Positions 1-9,775 of a DNA stretch of 64,000 bases are shown one piece after another (position 1 is the first letter of the stretch; every line of letters begins with the position of its first letter). The notes under the pieces were generated by a model. That model saw only the letters and a list, made by a program, of their open reading frames with translations. It was not told where the DNA came from and did no database searches. The position numbers were made by a program, and so were the translations under genes. The stretch comes from Brucepastera parasyntrophica. Lineage in GTDB: Bacteria; Spirochaetota; Spirochaetia; Treponematales; Treponemataceae. The DNA lies in the NCBI RefSeq assembly GCF_022376835.1, contig NZ_CP084606.1, positions 1,544,501 to 1,608,500 on the forward strand, given 5' to 3'.

Positions 1-132
1 AAAATAGTTCTCCTGTCCTATATTCTCTAACGCAGTGAAGAAAAGTTTATTTTCCCTTAAACACCATATTTTATCTTTGTCTGTCCAAGGTTTTAAATAA
101 TTCCGCCATATATAATGTTGACTTTTCTTCAT
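1..132 (-). CDS. Partial cassette protein, unknown function (N-terminal 44 residues)
   Basis: The reading frame starts at an ATG at 132, preceded by an AAGGA-type ribosome binding site, and runs off the left edge. The visible part begins MKKSQHYIWRNYLKPWT and is rich in aromatic and basic residues. It is the first gene of a cassette whose own attC lies outside the window. I do not assign it to a family with any confidence; the opening has a loose resemblance to DUF4238-type proteins. Confidence 0.6.
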   Translation of the reverse strand, partial: MKKSQHYIWRNYLKPWTDKDKIWCLRENKLFFTALENIGQENYF

Positions 133-157
133 TTGTTTTCCTTTTTGGGTGCATTGC

Positions 158-322
158 ATATAACGTCCCGCGTGTATCCGACGTTGTGCAGTGGCTAATA
201 GGGCTTTGCGTAGCAAAGATCGCCACTGCACAATGTGCCGGAGTGAGGCGTGGGAAGCGTAGCTGACCTAGCCGAACGTAGGCCAGCGCCGAAGGCGCGT
301 CCGCGGATACACGCTGTTATGT
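158..322 (-). repeat. attC 1
   Basis: Cores are ATATAAC at 158-164 and GTTATGT at 316-322. The outer stem GTGTATCCG/CGGATACAC is intact. The long inner stem is GTGCAGTGGC paired with GCCACTGCAC, a variant shared with copies 9 and 13. The last hairpin is GCGCC-GAA-GGCGC. It closes the cassette with the first DUF262 gene. Confidence 0.95.
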
Positions 323-346
323 GCAGTGCTGTTGTATTACCCACCA

Positions 347-2028
347 TTATCCAAGTAATTCTTTTATTTTATTTACCAATAAATTTTTACGTGCTTCATA
401 AAATTTACTAAAATCTTCAAATTCAAGCGAAATATCATTTGGTATCATTGCCTGGGAAATGAACAATGCTTTTTGCTCATCATTCATTTCATCAAAATAG
501 TCTATAAGACGCATATCATTCTTACTACCATTACTTCGGCCTTCAAGATAATAGAGGTTGGGAAGTCTATTACGCATTCCACGCCATATTTTCCATTGAT
601 CCATTGTTATTGAAACAGGTTTAGCTGCATCAAATCTACTTTCTGGGTGAAGATGGTCTTGTTCGTATTTGAAACTTTTATTTATCCATTTAAGGCCTAA
701 ATAATAAAGGACTTCCCCAGCTACTCTACTTCCTTTTTCAGAATTAAGAACGTCTTCTATCTTCCCGTCTGTGACTCTCAATTCATTCATCTGATTTAGC
801 ATTTCTATAGTAATTTCATAATCAAAACTATTAATGTTACTTTTCATTTGCTGGAGTTTGCCCGTGGTTCCAGATTGAAAATATGTAAAAAATATTGCTC
901 TAAGTAAATAGGCTTGAATTGCTTTTATATTTTTAGAGTATTCAGAATTATAATAGATATAGTATATTATCGGTAAAAGAACGTTCCAGCTATTTGAAAA
1001 CCGATTTATATCTATTTTCATTTGCATCAACAGTTTTTCCAAGTCTATTAATGCTTTCCTAAATTTACTCCAATCTTTTTTCAATGTATCAACAATACTT
1101 CTATTTATATTTGACTTTACAACATCACCATACAACATTAACGCTGAACGAATAATAAAATCAGCCTCAAATCCAGTATACGAATCTGTTAATATCTTTC
1201 CAAATTCAACTTTAGCACTAGGCCAATATGCTTCTAGGATTGACATAGTTATTTCTGATTTCTTTAATGGTTTACCTCCGCTGTTGAATCTGACAAACAT
1301 TTCAAGAGCGTCATCTTGTTTCATATCAGTTATTTCTGTATACCTTATTATTTTTTCATCAAATACTTTCTTACATAATATTCCCAAAATATTTCTTGCA
1401 TAATCTTTGCTGTCAGCAGGAACATTCATTATTGCTTCATCTCTCGTATTTTTTTCTTGGTATTTTTCATTTTTTACTATACTTTTTACTTCAAATTGAG
1501 TTGGACTTAACTTGCCAATCTTGTCACTAAATCTGATGTCGTACTTTTTACTATTATATTCTTCTTCATCAATAAGAATTTTACTTTTATTTAATTCAAT
1601 TAATAGCTTTGTGAGAATTTTATCACCGGATTTTTTCTAGCATAATTTGGTCGTATGAAAGCCTCTCCGAATAAAGATAAATAAAGAGATGTTAAACGTT
1701 GCTGACCATCTAAAATAGCAGTATCGGTATGTTTAATATTTATGTTTTCTAAATCGTAATTCACACTATCAGCTGTCTTTCTGCTGTCAAATGTTACTTC
1801 AGACAAAAAACTGCAAAAATAAGTATCCCAGGTTACATTTGAATCATCTATATGCCAAAATAAAAATGTAGCAATAGGATAATCTAATAATATTGAATCC
1901 CAGAGTTTTTCTATCTGTTCCATATTCCAGACAAATTGCCCTTGAAATGCTGGCATCACAAATTTGCCGTCTTTTATCTTTTGTAATACTTCAAATATTG
2001 TTAATTTGTCATCAATCATATTAGCCAC
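347..2028 (-). CDS. DUF262/GmrSD-like protein, frameshifted
   Basis: The N-terminal part (1600-2028) has the DUF262 signature: a PAFQG..VW opening and the nucleotide-handling motif DGQQRLTSLYLSL. The C-terminal part (from about 1640 down to 347) has an HNH/DUF1524-like end with YEQDHLHPES and a conserved NRLPNLYYLEG block. DUF262 proteins such as GmrSD are type IV restriction or defence nucleases. The start is a GTG at 2028 with GGAG eight bases upstream. The two parts lie in different frames; one more base in the T6 run at 1631-1636 restores a 560-residue protein. The local sequence also resembles an A AAA AAT slippery heptamer, but the pattern elsewhere favours a sequence error or simple indel. 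Single gene of cassette 1. Confidence 0.85.
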
Positions 2029-2062
2029 TATTGTTTCTCCTTAAATTTTTCAACAGCATTGC

Positions 2063-2228
2063 ACCTAACGTCCCGGGTGTATCCGACGTTGGACAGCAGC
2101 TTATAAGGACTTGCGTAGCAAGGCCGCTGCTGTCCAACGTGCCAAAGTGAGGTGTGGGAAGCGTAGCTGACCTAGCCGAACGCAGGCCAGCGAACGAAGT
2201 GAGCGCCCGCGGATACACGCTGTTAGAC
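2063..2228 (-). repeat. attC 2
   Basis: Cores are ACCTAAC (2063-2069) and GTTAGAC (2222-2228). The inner stem is the common GGACAGCAGC type, and the last hairpin is the GCGAAC-GAA-GTGAGCGC form. It closes the HNH-gene cassette. Confidence 0.95.
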
Positions 2229-2243
2229 GACGTTTTTGCCTCT

Positions 2244-3060
2244 TTATTTGTTTCGTTCAACATTTATTAAATTTTCAGGACTATATAAAACAAGCCCAAA
2301 AGTTGTCCCGACATGTTCAGGGAAATATCTTAATCTATTTGCTAAATTTTGATTTGTATTGAGAGAAATACTGGTATCAGTAAATGATAACTTTGATACT
2401 TGTTGTAATCTAACATCGCTTTCCTTTTTAATAATATATAAAGAAATTGGGAATATCTTTATTAAAGAACCATTTATCTTTGGCATTTCATCGTTAAGGA
2501 AGTTAACAACTTTCATAAAATGCGGTATTAAAATGATATCATCAAAAGGATAATACCAATAATAAACATCAATACTATCTATCTCTTCTATTTCACCTAC
2601 TACAAATTTTCTATATTGATCAAGAATAAAATAATTATCAATTTTATTTAATAGGACATTTTCAACAGAACCTCTTCCTAAGACATCAACTGCAAGTAAA
2701 TGCCCCAACAAACATCTTAGAATTTTTTTATATCAACATCTATTAGTATATTATCGGCAAGAATTATTCTCGAATTTTTAAATGAATCTATTCTATCATA
2801 TAAACCCTTAAATTCTTTATCATAATTGCTACCTAATAATTCATTATTACATTTTTCACATATGGTCTTACAATTAAAACCATTTTGTGAAATAAACTTT
2901 TCTTCATTAATCATCACATTTACCTTTTTTCCATTACCACAAGACTTCGGAGGAATGTGATCAGAAGTAAGTTTTTTATATTCTCCGCATATTCTCCGCA
3001 TATTCTACAATATCCTTTTTTAACTCCTTTCTTTAAATCATGTGCTATATTATTTTTCAC
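2244..3060 (-). CDS. HNH-type endonuclease-like protein, doubly disrupted
   Basis: After repair the protein is 268 residues, from a GTG at 3060 with GAGG upstream. Residues 17-37 form a zinc/HNH signature, Y-C-R-I-C-G followed by S-D-H-I-P-P-K-S-C, with a second Cys pair in an ICEKC-N segment. Such proteins are usually DNA nucleases found in defence or mobile contexts. Two lesions break it. An 11-bp perfect tandem duplication at 2978-2999 shifts the frame inside the HNH motif. A missing base in the T7 run at 2723-2729 separates the C-terminal 155 residues. Removing the duplicate and adding one base gives one continuous frame. The C-terminal half is of unknown function. Confidence 0.78.
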
Positions 3061-3100
3061 TTGAACAATCCTCACATATGTTAATAAGTTCAAAAATGTC

Positions 3101-3267
3101 GCATAACGTCCCGGGTGTATCCGACGTTGGACAGCAGCTAATAAGGACTTGCGAAGCAAGGCCGCTGCTGGCCAATGTGCCGGAGTGAGGCGTGGGAAGC
3201 GCAAGCTGACCTAGCCGAACGCAGGCCAGCGCACGAAGTGCGCGTCTGCGGATACACGCTGTTAGCT
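3101..3267 (-). repeat. attC 3
   Basis: Cores are GCATAAC (3101-3107) and GTTAGCT (3261-3267). The inner stem has one mismatch (GGACAGCAGC against GCTGCTGGCC), as in copy 12. The last hairpin is GCGCAC-GAA-GTGCGC. Confidence 0.95.
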
Positions 3268-3299
3268 GCAGTGCACAATTCTATTGTTTGTGACAATAT

Positions 3300-4297
3300 T
3301 TAACAAAGTAATGTCTCTAAATATTTCATTAAATCAATGGAAAACAATTTCTTTTCTTTCATCCATTGTGGATTGAATATTGTATCTAAATATCTTATTC
3401 CAGAATCACTAATAATTATTACAATTTTTTTATTTTCTATTTTTTTTGCATATTCAATTGCTGCATAAATAGCAGACCCTGCTGCACCGCCAATAAAATA
3501 TCCTGCTTTTCTCATGAAAATTGCTGTTGTAAATGCATTAATATCTGAAACAGCCATACTATCATCTTTTCGAATATATTTTTTGCTCTTTTCAAATTAT
3601 TTCCAATGGTCTCTTTAGAAGGCATACCAGATCCAGATTGATAGTACGGCTCTGCTTTTCTTCCAAAAATTACAGAACCTACTGGTTCTGAAGCTATAAT
3701 TTTTATTTTTTCTTTTTTACCACTTAAAAACTTTGCCGCTCCCCCCAGGGAAGCACCACTTCCTATCGGACCAAAGAGGTAATCAAGTTTTCCATCTGCT
3801 TGTTCCCAGATTTCTTTCCCCAATACAGTATTAGCTAAAAAGTTTGCTTTATTATTTAATTGATCGCAAAATACAACCTTTCCGTTGCCTTCTTCAACTA
3901 ACATCCTAGCATAATTTTGTCTTTCTACTGTTCCGACTTGGTTTTCTTTTAACTTGGAAGAATCTACAATATCAATTTTCCCAGCATAAGATTCGATTTC
4001 TAGCTTCTTTATTATAGAAGAATGATGATCCATTATTGCTGTGAAGTTATATCCTTTAATCCAGCAAATCATAGCTAATGATATTGCCATATTTCCGGAT
4101 GATGATTCGATAATTTCCTTTTTTACTAATTCGTCGCCATATTTTTTTTCCAGTTCCTGAATAATACTTAAAGCACCACGATCTTTTAAACTTAACGTTG
4201 GATTTTGATTTTCCAATTTCAAATAAAATCTATTTCCATTAAGATTTAATGGAAATAGAACTAATGGAGTATTGCCTATTTTATTGATAAAATTCAT
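3300..4297 (-). CDS. PLP-dependent enzyme, cysteine synthase/SbnA-like, frameshifted
   Basis: This is a fold-type II pyridoxal-phosphate enzyme. The opening is IGNTPLV, the PLP lysine lies in LSLKDRGA, the substrate loop is SSSGNMAISLA, and the phosphate-binding loop is GPIGSGASLGG. Family members make or cleave O-substituted serine or homoserine products, for example cysteine or 2,3-diaminopropionate precursors; the exact substrate cannot be read here. The frame breaks near 3567-3570 (T4 run), and one added base gives a 332-residue protein ending at 3300. It overlaps the upstream membrane-protein gene by four bases (ATGA), so the two are probably co-translated. A biosynthetic gene is an unusual passenger among nuclease cassettes. 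Confidence 0.85.
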
Positions 4298-4833
4298 TTT
4301 AGTCCCAAATATCTAATTTTTCTTGCTAATAATGAACGTTTTCTTTCTTTCTCATATTTATCATACAAATAATATGAATTAGTACAAAAATCTTCAATCA
4401 AATGATGTGTCTTAACAAAATTTATTACTTCCTGATTTTTTTCCCAAAATTCATCATTAAATATAAAAAGCATAAAAGCAGGTCTAAACAATTTTTTATT
4501 AAGATATACATAAGCTCCTAACGCTTCATAAAATTGTTGCACTTTTTTATAATAGACATATTTTCCTTCATCAAAAAATATTGCATCAATATTTCCTTTT
4601 AAAGAATTGACTGGTGTTTCCTTTAATTCCATTAATAAATCTTTTATCTCATCATTGGCCTTTTTTATACAGCAAATGACAGCCTCATATTCTATTTTTA
4701 ATGTTCCAATAATTGTGGAAACATTGTGTTTGTTATTTTCTCGATAGATCTTCAGCTGTAATATTGATATTACAATCCCAAGAAGTGTAAGTAATAAGCC
4801 AATTTGATATCCTTCTTGCAGTATCTTTTCCAT
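4294..4833 (-). CDS. Small membrane-anchored protein, unknown function
   Basis: The protein has 179 residues. Residues 10-28 form one hydrophobic N-terminal helix (IGLLLTLLGIVISILQL). The rest is a soluble alpha-helical region rich in Lys and Glu, resembling the broad class of DUF4760-like anchored proteins. The start is an ATG at 4833 with GGAG upstream. It is the first gene of cassette 3 and overlaps the PLP enzyme gene by four bases. No function is assigned. Confidence 0.7.
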   Translation of the reverse strand: MEKILQEGYQIGLLLTLLGIVISILQLKIYRENNKHNVSTIIGTLKIEYEAVICCIKKANDEIKDLLMELKETPVNSLKGNIDAIFFDEGKYVYYKKVQQFYEALGAYVYLNKKLFRPAFMLFIFNDEFWEKNQEVINFVKTHHLIEDFCTNSYYLYDKYEKERKRSLLARKIRYLGLK

Positions 4834-4889
4834 CTTCTTCTCCTTTACAAATTTAGATGTTTGTTATTAACAAGGGCATTGTGTATTGC

Positions 4890-5054
4890 AGCTAACGTCC
4901 CGGGTGTATCCGACGTTGGACAGCAGCTAATAAGGACTTGCGTAGCAAGGCCGCTGCTGTCCAATGTGCTGGAGTGAGCCGTGGGAAGCGTAGCTGACCT
5001 AGGCGAACGGAAGCCAGCGCCGCCAGGCGCGTCCGCGGATACACGCTGTTAGGC
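4890..5054 (-). repeat. attC 4
   Basis: Cores are AGCTAAC (4890-4896) and GTTAGGC (5048-5054). Compared with most copies, GGC/GCC in the middle hairpin is swapped to GCC/GGC on both sides, a compensatory double change shared with copy 11. The upper core supplies the stop codon of the adjacent gene. Confidence 0.95.
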
Positions 5055-6010
5055 GTCGTTTCTTTTCTGTTGTTCATACTTTTCTTTAGCCTTATTAAAA
5101 TCAGATTCACCAAATACTAATTTTAGTAATTCATATATTAGGTCATTTCCTATGCCAAATAAAAATGCAGAAATATTCCCATTTTGATTGAAATGCCTCA
5201 ACGGTAAAGAATAATCACTAACAATAATGTGAATTATTATAAATTGGTTAAGATATATATAAAATATGACATTAAATAAGAAGTCTTTCATACTACTATC
5301 ATAACATCCACCAAGTTTCTTCTGAAAATTGTCATCATCTAAAACAAATGCAGAATGATAAATTGCATTTATTGAAACATGTGTGTACTGTGAGTTTCTT
5401 TTATAATAAGCTGTTCGTATATCTTTATATATTTTTTCCATTTCTTTTCCATATATTTTATTTATTTGATTAAACATGTATTGTGAAATTATAGAGGGTT
5501 TAAAATTTTTAAACCAATTTTTTGATAATTCATTATCATCTGATGAGTCAATAAAAAAATCTTTCCACGATTCATGATTTAATAATAAATAAATGAGTTG
5601 ATCTGAATATTCTATAAAACTTCTGAATAAGATTCTTGCAGATGGTTCTTGCGCTGAAATAATTAAATCTTTTATGCATATTAAAATATTGATGATATTT
5701 ATATAAAAAGTATCCAAAATAAAAAATAAACGTGGCATTTCTTTTCCATATTTTTAGCAGAATCAGAAAATCCGTCCTTCTCATTTATCATCAACCAAAA
5801 TGAAAAATACAGCGTCAAATAGTAATCAAAATACTCAAGAAGATTCTTTAATTCTTCATTAATTACTTTTGAATTTTCATTCTTTTTTTCTTGAATAAAG
5901 CCATTTAGATTTTCATAAATTTCTTTTATTGTAGTAAAAGATACAGTATCTTTTACAGTTGGACCTTTATTTGACTTCTCATAAAGGATTTCAAGTTTTT
6001 CAACTAACAT
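5049..6010 (-). CDS. DUF5677-like helical protein (possible HEPN fold), frameshifted
   Basis: The restored protein has 320 residues and is almost entirely alpha-helical, with a central A.ILFRSFIEYSDQLIYLL segment typical of DUF5677-type proteins, which are often linked to HEPN-like folds. The start is an ATG at 6010 with GAGG six bases upstream. The frame breaks at 5738-5745 (T3/T4 runs), and one added base joins the 5' and 3' parts. The TAA stop at 5049-5051 lies inside the attC core GTTAGGC, so integration of the cassette helps define the end of the protein. Family assignment is by resemblance only. Confidence 0.6.
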
Positions 6011-6032
6011 AAAACCTCACAAAAGAAATGAC

Positions 6033-6198
6033 GCCTAACGTCCCGGGTGTATCCGACGTTGGACAGCAGCTTATAAGGACTTGCGCAGCAAGGCCGCTGC
6101 TGTCCAATGTGCCGAAGTGAGGCGTGGGAAGCGAAGCTGACCTAGCCGAACGTAGGCCAGTGAGCGAAGCGAGCGCCCGCGGATACACGCTGTTAGGC
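6033..6198 (-). repeat. attC 5
   Basis: Cores are GCCTAAC (6033-6039) and GTTAGGC (6192-6198). Common inner stem; the last hairpin is GTGAGC-GAA-GCGAGCGC. It closes the TIR-protein cassette. Confidence 0.95.
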
Positions 6199-6218
6199 GA
6201 AGTGCCTTTTATAGTTCA

Positions 6219-7197
6219 CTATGATAAACTCATTTTTTCGTTTATCTCTAGCCACAAAATAAATCGGTCCATCTTTTCAGAAAATGTATATACTTCATAT
6301 TCATGCTGCATTTCTGAAAACTGAAATAAAATGTCACGTCTTGATTCTTTCAGTTGTAATGGATTAAAGTTTCTTTTAAGGAATCCATATACTAAAAGCA
6401 CACGAATTATATTGAACTCTAGATTTATATCTTGTTCCTTTATTTTGTCTTTATCTGATTTGCTAAATTTAGTATAGAATATATATTTACTAACAATTGA
6501 ATTAATTTCTAATTGAGATATTTTACCATTAATTCCATAATATAGAAGCATTATAAAATATATTTGATTTAAACTTATTTCTTCTTTTTGATACTATCAT
6601 CTGAATTTTCAGAATAGGAAAATTCTATTTTTATATCCTTATTAAGCCTAGTGAATATTACACCAAATTCTTTATCATCTGCTAGTACGATTTCTTTCTC
6701 ATTTTTTTTCATTTTCATTTTTAATTCAAGATTTTCAATTTCTAAATCTTTTTCTCTTATAATTTTTGAAATTTTTTGTTTATAATAATGATTCCAAATG
6801 TTAGAAATTATAATAGGAAAAGTTGAATCAAAATTATTTTCATCCAGAACAGGCATTTGAATCGCTTGTAAATCAACTCTTAATAATCCTCGAATTTCAC
6901 TATCTGAAACATAAGGCAAAAGTTTAATATCATTTTGTTTTAGCTGCATGATAATACTTGCATCGATTTCCTTTTCAACCATTGAAGATTTGAGAGAGTT
7001 TTCAGAAATATAAACGAAGACGAAATCACACTTTGATATGCCATCTTCAAAGATTGCTTTTAACCAGCTATCACCATGTTGAATATCTATCTCATCTAGC
7101 CAAGTTTCAATTTTACACTTTCTAAACATAGAATCAATTTTTGAATAAAACTAATATCAGTTTTTGAATGAGAAAGAAAAACTCTTGGATTATTCAC
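6219..7197 (-). CDS. TIR-domain protein, frameshifted twice
   Basis: The restored protein has 326 residues, starting at a GTG at 7197 behind an AGGAG site. It opens with the TIR strand and loop RVFLSHSKTD, followed by TWLDEIDIQHGDSW and FVFVYISENSLKSSMVEKEI, where the last Glu fits the catalytic position of NAD-cleaving TIR enzymes. A Lys/Glu-rich coiled coil lies near residues 155-190, and the C-terminal helical domain is not recognised. One base is missing at 7138-7142 (T5) and another at 6585-6589 (T5). TIR proteins in bacterial defence commonly kill or arrest the infected cell by depleting NAD; that role is inferred here. Sole gene of cassette 5. Confidence 0.82.
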
Positions 7198-7257
7198 AAA
7201 TTTAGTCTCCTAAATATAAAGATAGTATACTTGAATTAAAGGTGCAAAAGGCATTTC

Positions 7258-7422
7258 GCCTAACGTCCCGGGTGTATCCGACGTTGGACAGCAGCTTATA
7301 AGGACTTGTGTAGCAAGGCCGCTGCTGTCCAATGTGCCGAAGTGAGGCGTGGGAACGAATGTGACCTAGCCGAACGTAGGCCAGCGCACGTAGTGCGCGT
7401 CCGCGGATACACGCTGTTATGC
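7258..7422 (-). repeat. attC 6
   Basis: Cores are GCCTAAC (7258-7264) and GTTATGC (7416-7422). The middle hairpin is the ACGAATGT form, and the last hairpin is GCGCAC-GTA-GTGCGC. Confidence 0.95.
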
Positions 7423-7444
7423 GAAGTCCAGATCTGTCTTTTTA

Positions 7445-7864
7445 TTATTCCAATGAATCTTTTATACTTGCCAAAATATCTTCTACTTCTGATTCTGAAA
7501 AGATAGAAACACTTTTTAGAAATGCTAATATATTCTCAGCAAATTCAATATTGTCCAAATTATCTAATTCAAAATTTATATCGTCTTTTATTTTTTCAAT
7601 TTCGATAATATTTGCAGAAATAATTCCCTGAAATAATTTTCTAACATCATCTGTCGCACCTAATTTAAACAGATTAAATATTGAATATAAAATAAAATCT
7701 TTATTTAACTCTTTGAAATCAGGAATCTGCTTTTTTATCGACGAAATTTCGTCAATTATTTTAATACAACAATCTAATGATTTCTCATAATTATTCGAAC
7801 GATAGAAATTTCCTGCTTTTTCAGTTAACTCAAAATATTTTTCTGTAGTCATATTTTCACTCAT
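7445..7864 (-). CDS. Helical cassette protein, unknown function (second gene of cassette 6)
   Basis: The protein has 139 residues, acidic and alpha-helical, with spacing that suggests a TPR-like helix repeat near residues 10-60 (AGNFYRSNNYEKSLDCCIKI). Its ATG at 7864 overlaps the 3' end of the upstream gene, which points to translational coupling. No catalytic motif is visible and no family is recognised. Confidence 0.65.
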   Translation of the reverse strand: MSENMTTEKYFELTEKAGNFYRSNNYEKSLDCCIKIIDEISSIKKQIPDFKELNKDFILYSIFNLFKLGATDDVRKLFQGIISANIIEIEKIKDDINFELDNLDNIEFAENILAFLKSVSIFSESEVEDILASIKDSLE

Positions 7865-8276
7865 TACTTGTTAACAAATAATTCATAAGTTCGACCTTTT
7901 TATTACGCTTTATTAAGCCAAATTTATCACCGAAATACAATGCATAATATAAATCATCTTTCGCAAGAGGTCGATTATATTTATAAATTTCAGACCAATT
8001 CATTTCAACTGCTTTATTTGTAATTTCTGACTGTAAAATTCCAGGATTTCCTTTAATACCTAACATGAGAAATGAAATAAGTTCTTTAAAAATAGGGTCA
8101 TCTTTTACAAATTCTTCATATTCAGCAGTAACTTTTTCCAATTCTATTTGAGAATTTGCTTGTTTAAAAGATTCAACAGCTTTAAGATATTCCATTCTTG
8201 TTCCAAGAAAATCATTATTTTTATTTAATTTTCTTACCATCTCTAAATGCATCATCCCGTCTTCAAATCTACCCAT
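7857..8276 (-). CDS. Small cassette protein, unknown function (first gene of cassette 6)
   Basis: The ATG at 8276 is chosen because GGAGG lies six bases upstream; an earlier in-frame start is less well placed. The product has about 139 residues and is helical. Its C-terminal part (GILQSEITNK..LAKDDLYYALYFGDKFGLIKR) looks like a winged-helix or MarR-like fold, but this is only a pattern impression. It overlaps the next gene by eight bases, and the two probably act together. Confidence 0.65.
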   Translation of the reverse strand: MGRFEDGMMHLEMVRKLNKNNDFLGTRMEYLKAVESFKQANSQIELEKVTAEYEEFVKDDPIFKELISFLMLGIKGNPGILQSEITNKAVEMNWSEIYKYNRPLAKDDLYYALYFGDKFGLIKRNKKVELMNYLLTSNE

Positions 8277-8340
8277 TTGTTTTCCTCCAAAAAACAATAC
8301 TATGTTTATATAATTCTTAAATTGCTCTGATCTGGATTTC

Positions 8341-8504
8341 GCCTAACGTCCCGGGTGTATCCGACGTTGGACAGCAGCTAATAAGGACTTGCGTAGCAAG
8401 GCCGCTGCTGTCCAATGTGCCGAAGTGAGGCGTGGGAACGAATGTGACCTAGCCGAACGCAGGCCAGCGCCGATAGGCGCGCCCGCGGATACACGCTGTT
8501 AGGC
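8341..8504 (-). repeat. attC 7
   Basis: Cores are GCCTAAC (8341-8347) and GTTAGGC (8498-8504). The last hairpin is the GCGCC-GATA-GGCGC form, shared with copy 15. Confidence 0.95.
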
Positions 8505-8515
8505 GACGTTTCTTG

Positions 8516-9213
8516 CTAGAAATGATTTTTCTTTCTATGAATAATATTCAATGATTTTCTTTTTTCATCTTCTCCAAATTCAATCATCCATGATTCACGT
8601 TCTTCTTTGTATTTTTTATATCTTTTATGGGTATTAATGTCTTTATATTTCAATTCAATATATTCATAATATTTATTATTTAAATCCATATCAATGACAC
8701 TTTCTAATTCTTCTTTCTCTTTTCTAAGTTCATCAATAAAATTTTCATGACTTATATTAAAAAGAATTTTTATTTTCTCATAAGATTCCTTTACAGTTTT
8801 TGCTGCATTTTTTATTTTTTCAATAGAATCATAATACAATATTTCATGAACAATCTTGATTCTATTCTTATTTATTACTCTAGCTAATTCGATAATTTCT
8901 TCTTTCTCATCAAAGTTTATGCCTTTTTCTAATTCTTCAATATATTCACCAAACATTTTAATTTAAATCTTCTTATATTATACGAAAAACTTCCTACTAA
9001 TTGAACGGCCATAATAAATTGAGAATCCATAATTAATACAAAAAGCAATTTTTCTATAATTTGATGATACAAAAGTATACTGGCAATTAGCCCATCTTCT
9101 TCGTTACGTGAAAAGGCTTTCCTCGCAATATCCTCAAATCTATTAATTGAATCGATATTATCAAGATTAGGCCAAGACTCTTCTTTTAATAAGATATTTA
9201 CATCATTGTCCAT
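8516..9213 (-). CDS. Helical cassette protein, unknown function, frameshifted
   Basis: The restored protein has 232 residues. The N-terminal 75 residues contain NRFEDIARKAF and IASILLYHQIIEKLLF, which look like a helical bundle. The C-terminal part is a charged coiled coil rich in Lys and Glu. One base is missing in the T4 run at 8956-8959, splitting a 94-residue N part from a 146-residue C part. The ATG is at 9213. Unlike other cassettes, about 270 bases lie between this start and the next core (9214-9483), where I see only AT-rich sequence. No family recognised. Confidence 0.6.
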
Positions 9214-9483
9214 TATTCCTATTCCATCTAATTAATTATAAAATAATACTCTACAAAATTTTATTCACTCAAATTTTCTCATCATACATAAACATGATAT
9301 TTTCTTAGATATTGAAAGTAGAACATATATTATAGAAAACATAAGACAACATATTCTTGAATCTTTTTCAGCTTTCTCTTTTAATATAAATTAAATAACC
9401 CGTCGTTACCAAAACTCTTTGTTATAAGAATACTATGACCAATTAGTATTTATAGACTCATAAAAACAACTTCAAGAAATGTC
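9214..9483. other. Long AT-rich cassette leader without a convincing gene
   Basis: These 270 bases between the gene start and the next attC core are unusually long for this array, where most leaders are 25-110 bases. No ORF with a ribosome binding site is visible on either strand. A weak promoter-like TTGAAG followed 15 bases later by TATAAA reads on the minus strand near 9450-9480. It may carry a cassette-borne promoter or decayed sequence. Confidence 0.35.
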
Positions 9484-9666
9484 GTCTAACGTCCCGGGTG
9501 TATCCGACGTTGGACAGTAGCTTATAAGGACTTGCGCAGCAAGGCCGCTGCTGTCCAATGTGCCGGAGTGAGGCGTGGGAAGCGGCGGCAACGCAGTTGT
9601 CGAGCTGACCTAGCCGAACGCAGGCCAGCGCACAAAGTGCGCGTCTGCGGATACACGCTGTTGTAC
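9484..9666 (-). repeat. attC 8 (longest copy)
   Basis: Cores are GTCTAAC (9484-9490) and GTTGTAC (9660-9666). The middle hairpin is enlarged by about 18 bases with its own self-complementary GGCAAC/GTTG arm, giving a 183-bp element. It closes the type I restriction-modification cassette. Confidence 0.93.
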
Positions 9667-9775
9667 GCAGTACCACGCTTTTTATAGATCACAAAAATTA
9701 TTTTCAAAAATTACAATATAGACTTAATAATAAAGGATAGAGCTATTTTATGTATTCTTCACATAATTACTAAAT

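Noticed and set aside
1631..1636. Programmed -1 frameshift in the DUF262 gene (A AAA AAT heptamer)
   Set aside because: Similar one-base losses occur in many unrelated genes at runs that are not slippery heptamers and have no downstream pseudoknot evidence, so a common sequence artefact is simpler.
2021..2263. ORFs read through the att elements (S-V-Y-P-R-A-L type peptides, seen in most copies)
   Set aside because: They come from the repeated att sequence, have no ribosome binding site and simply read through the elements in whichever frame is open.
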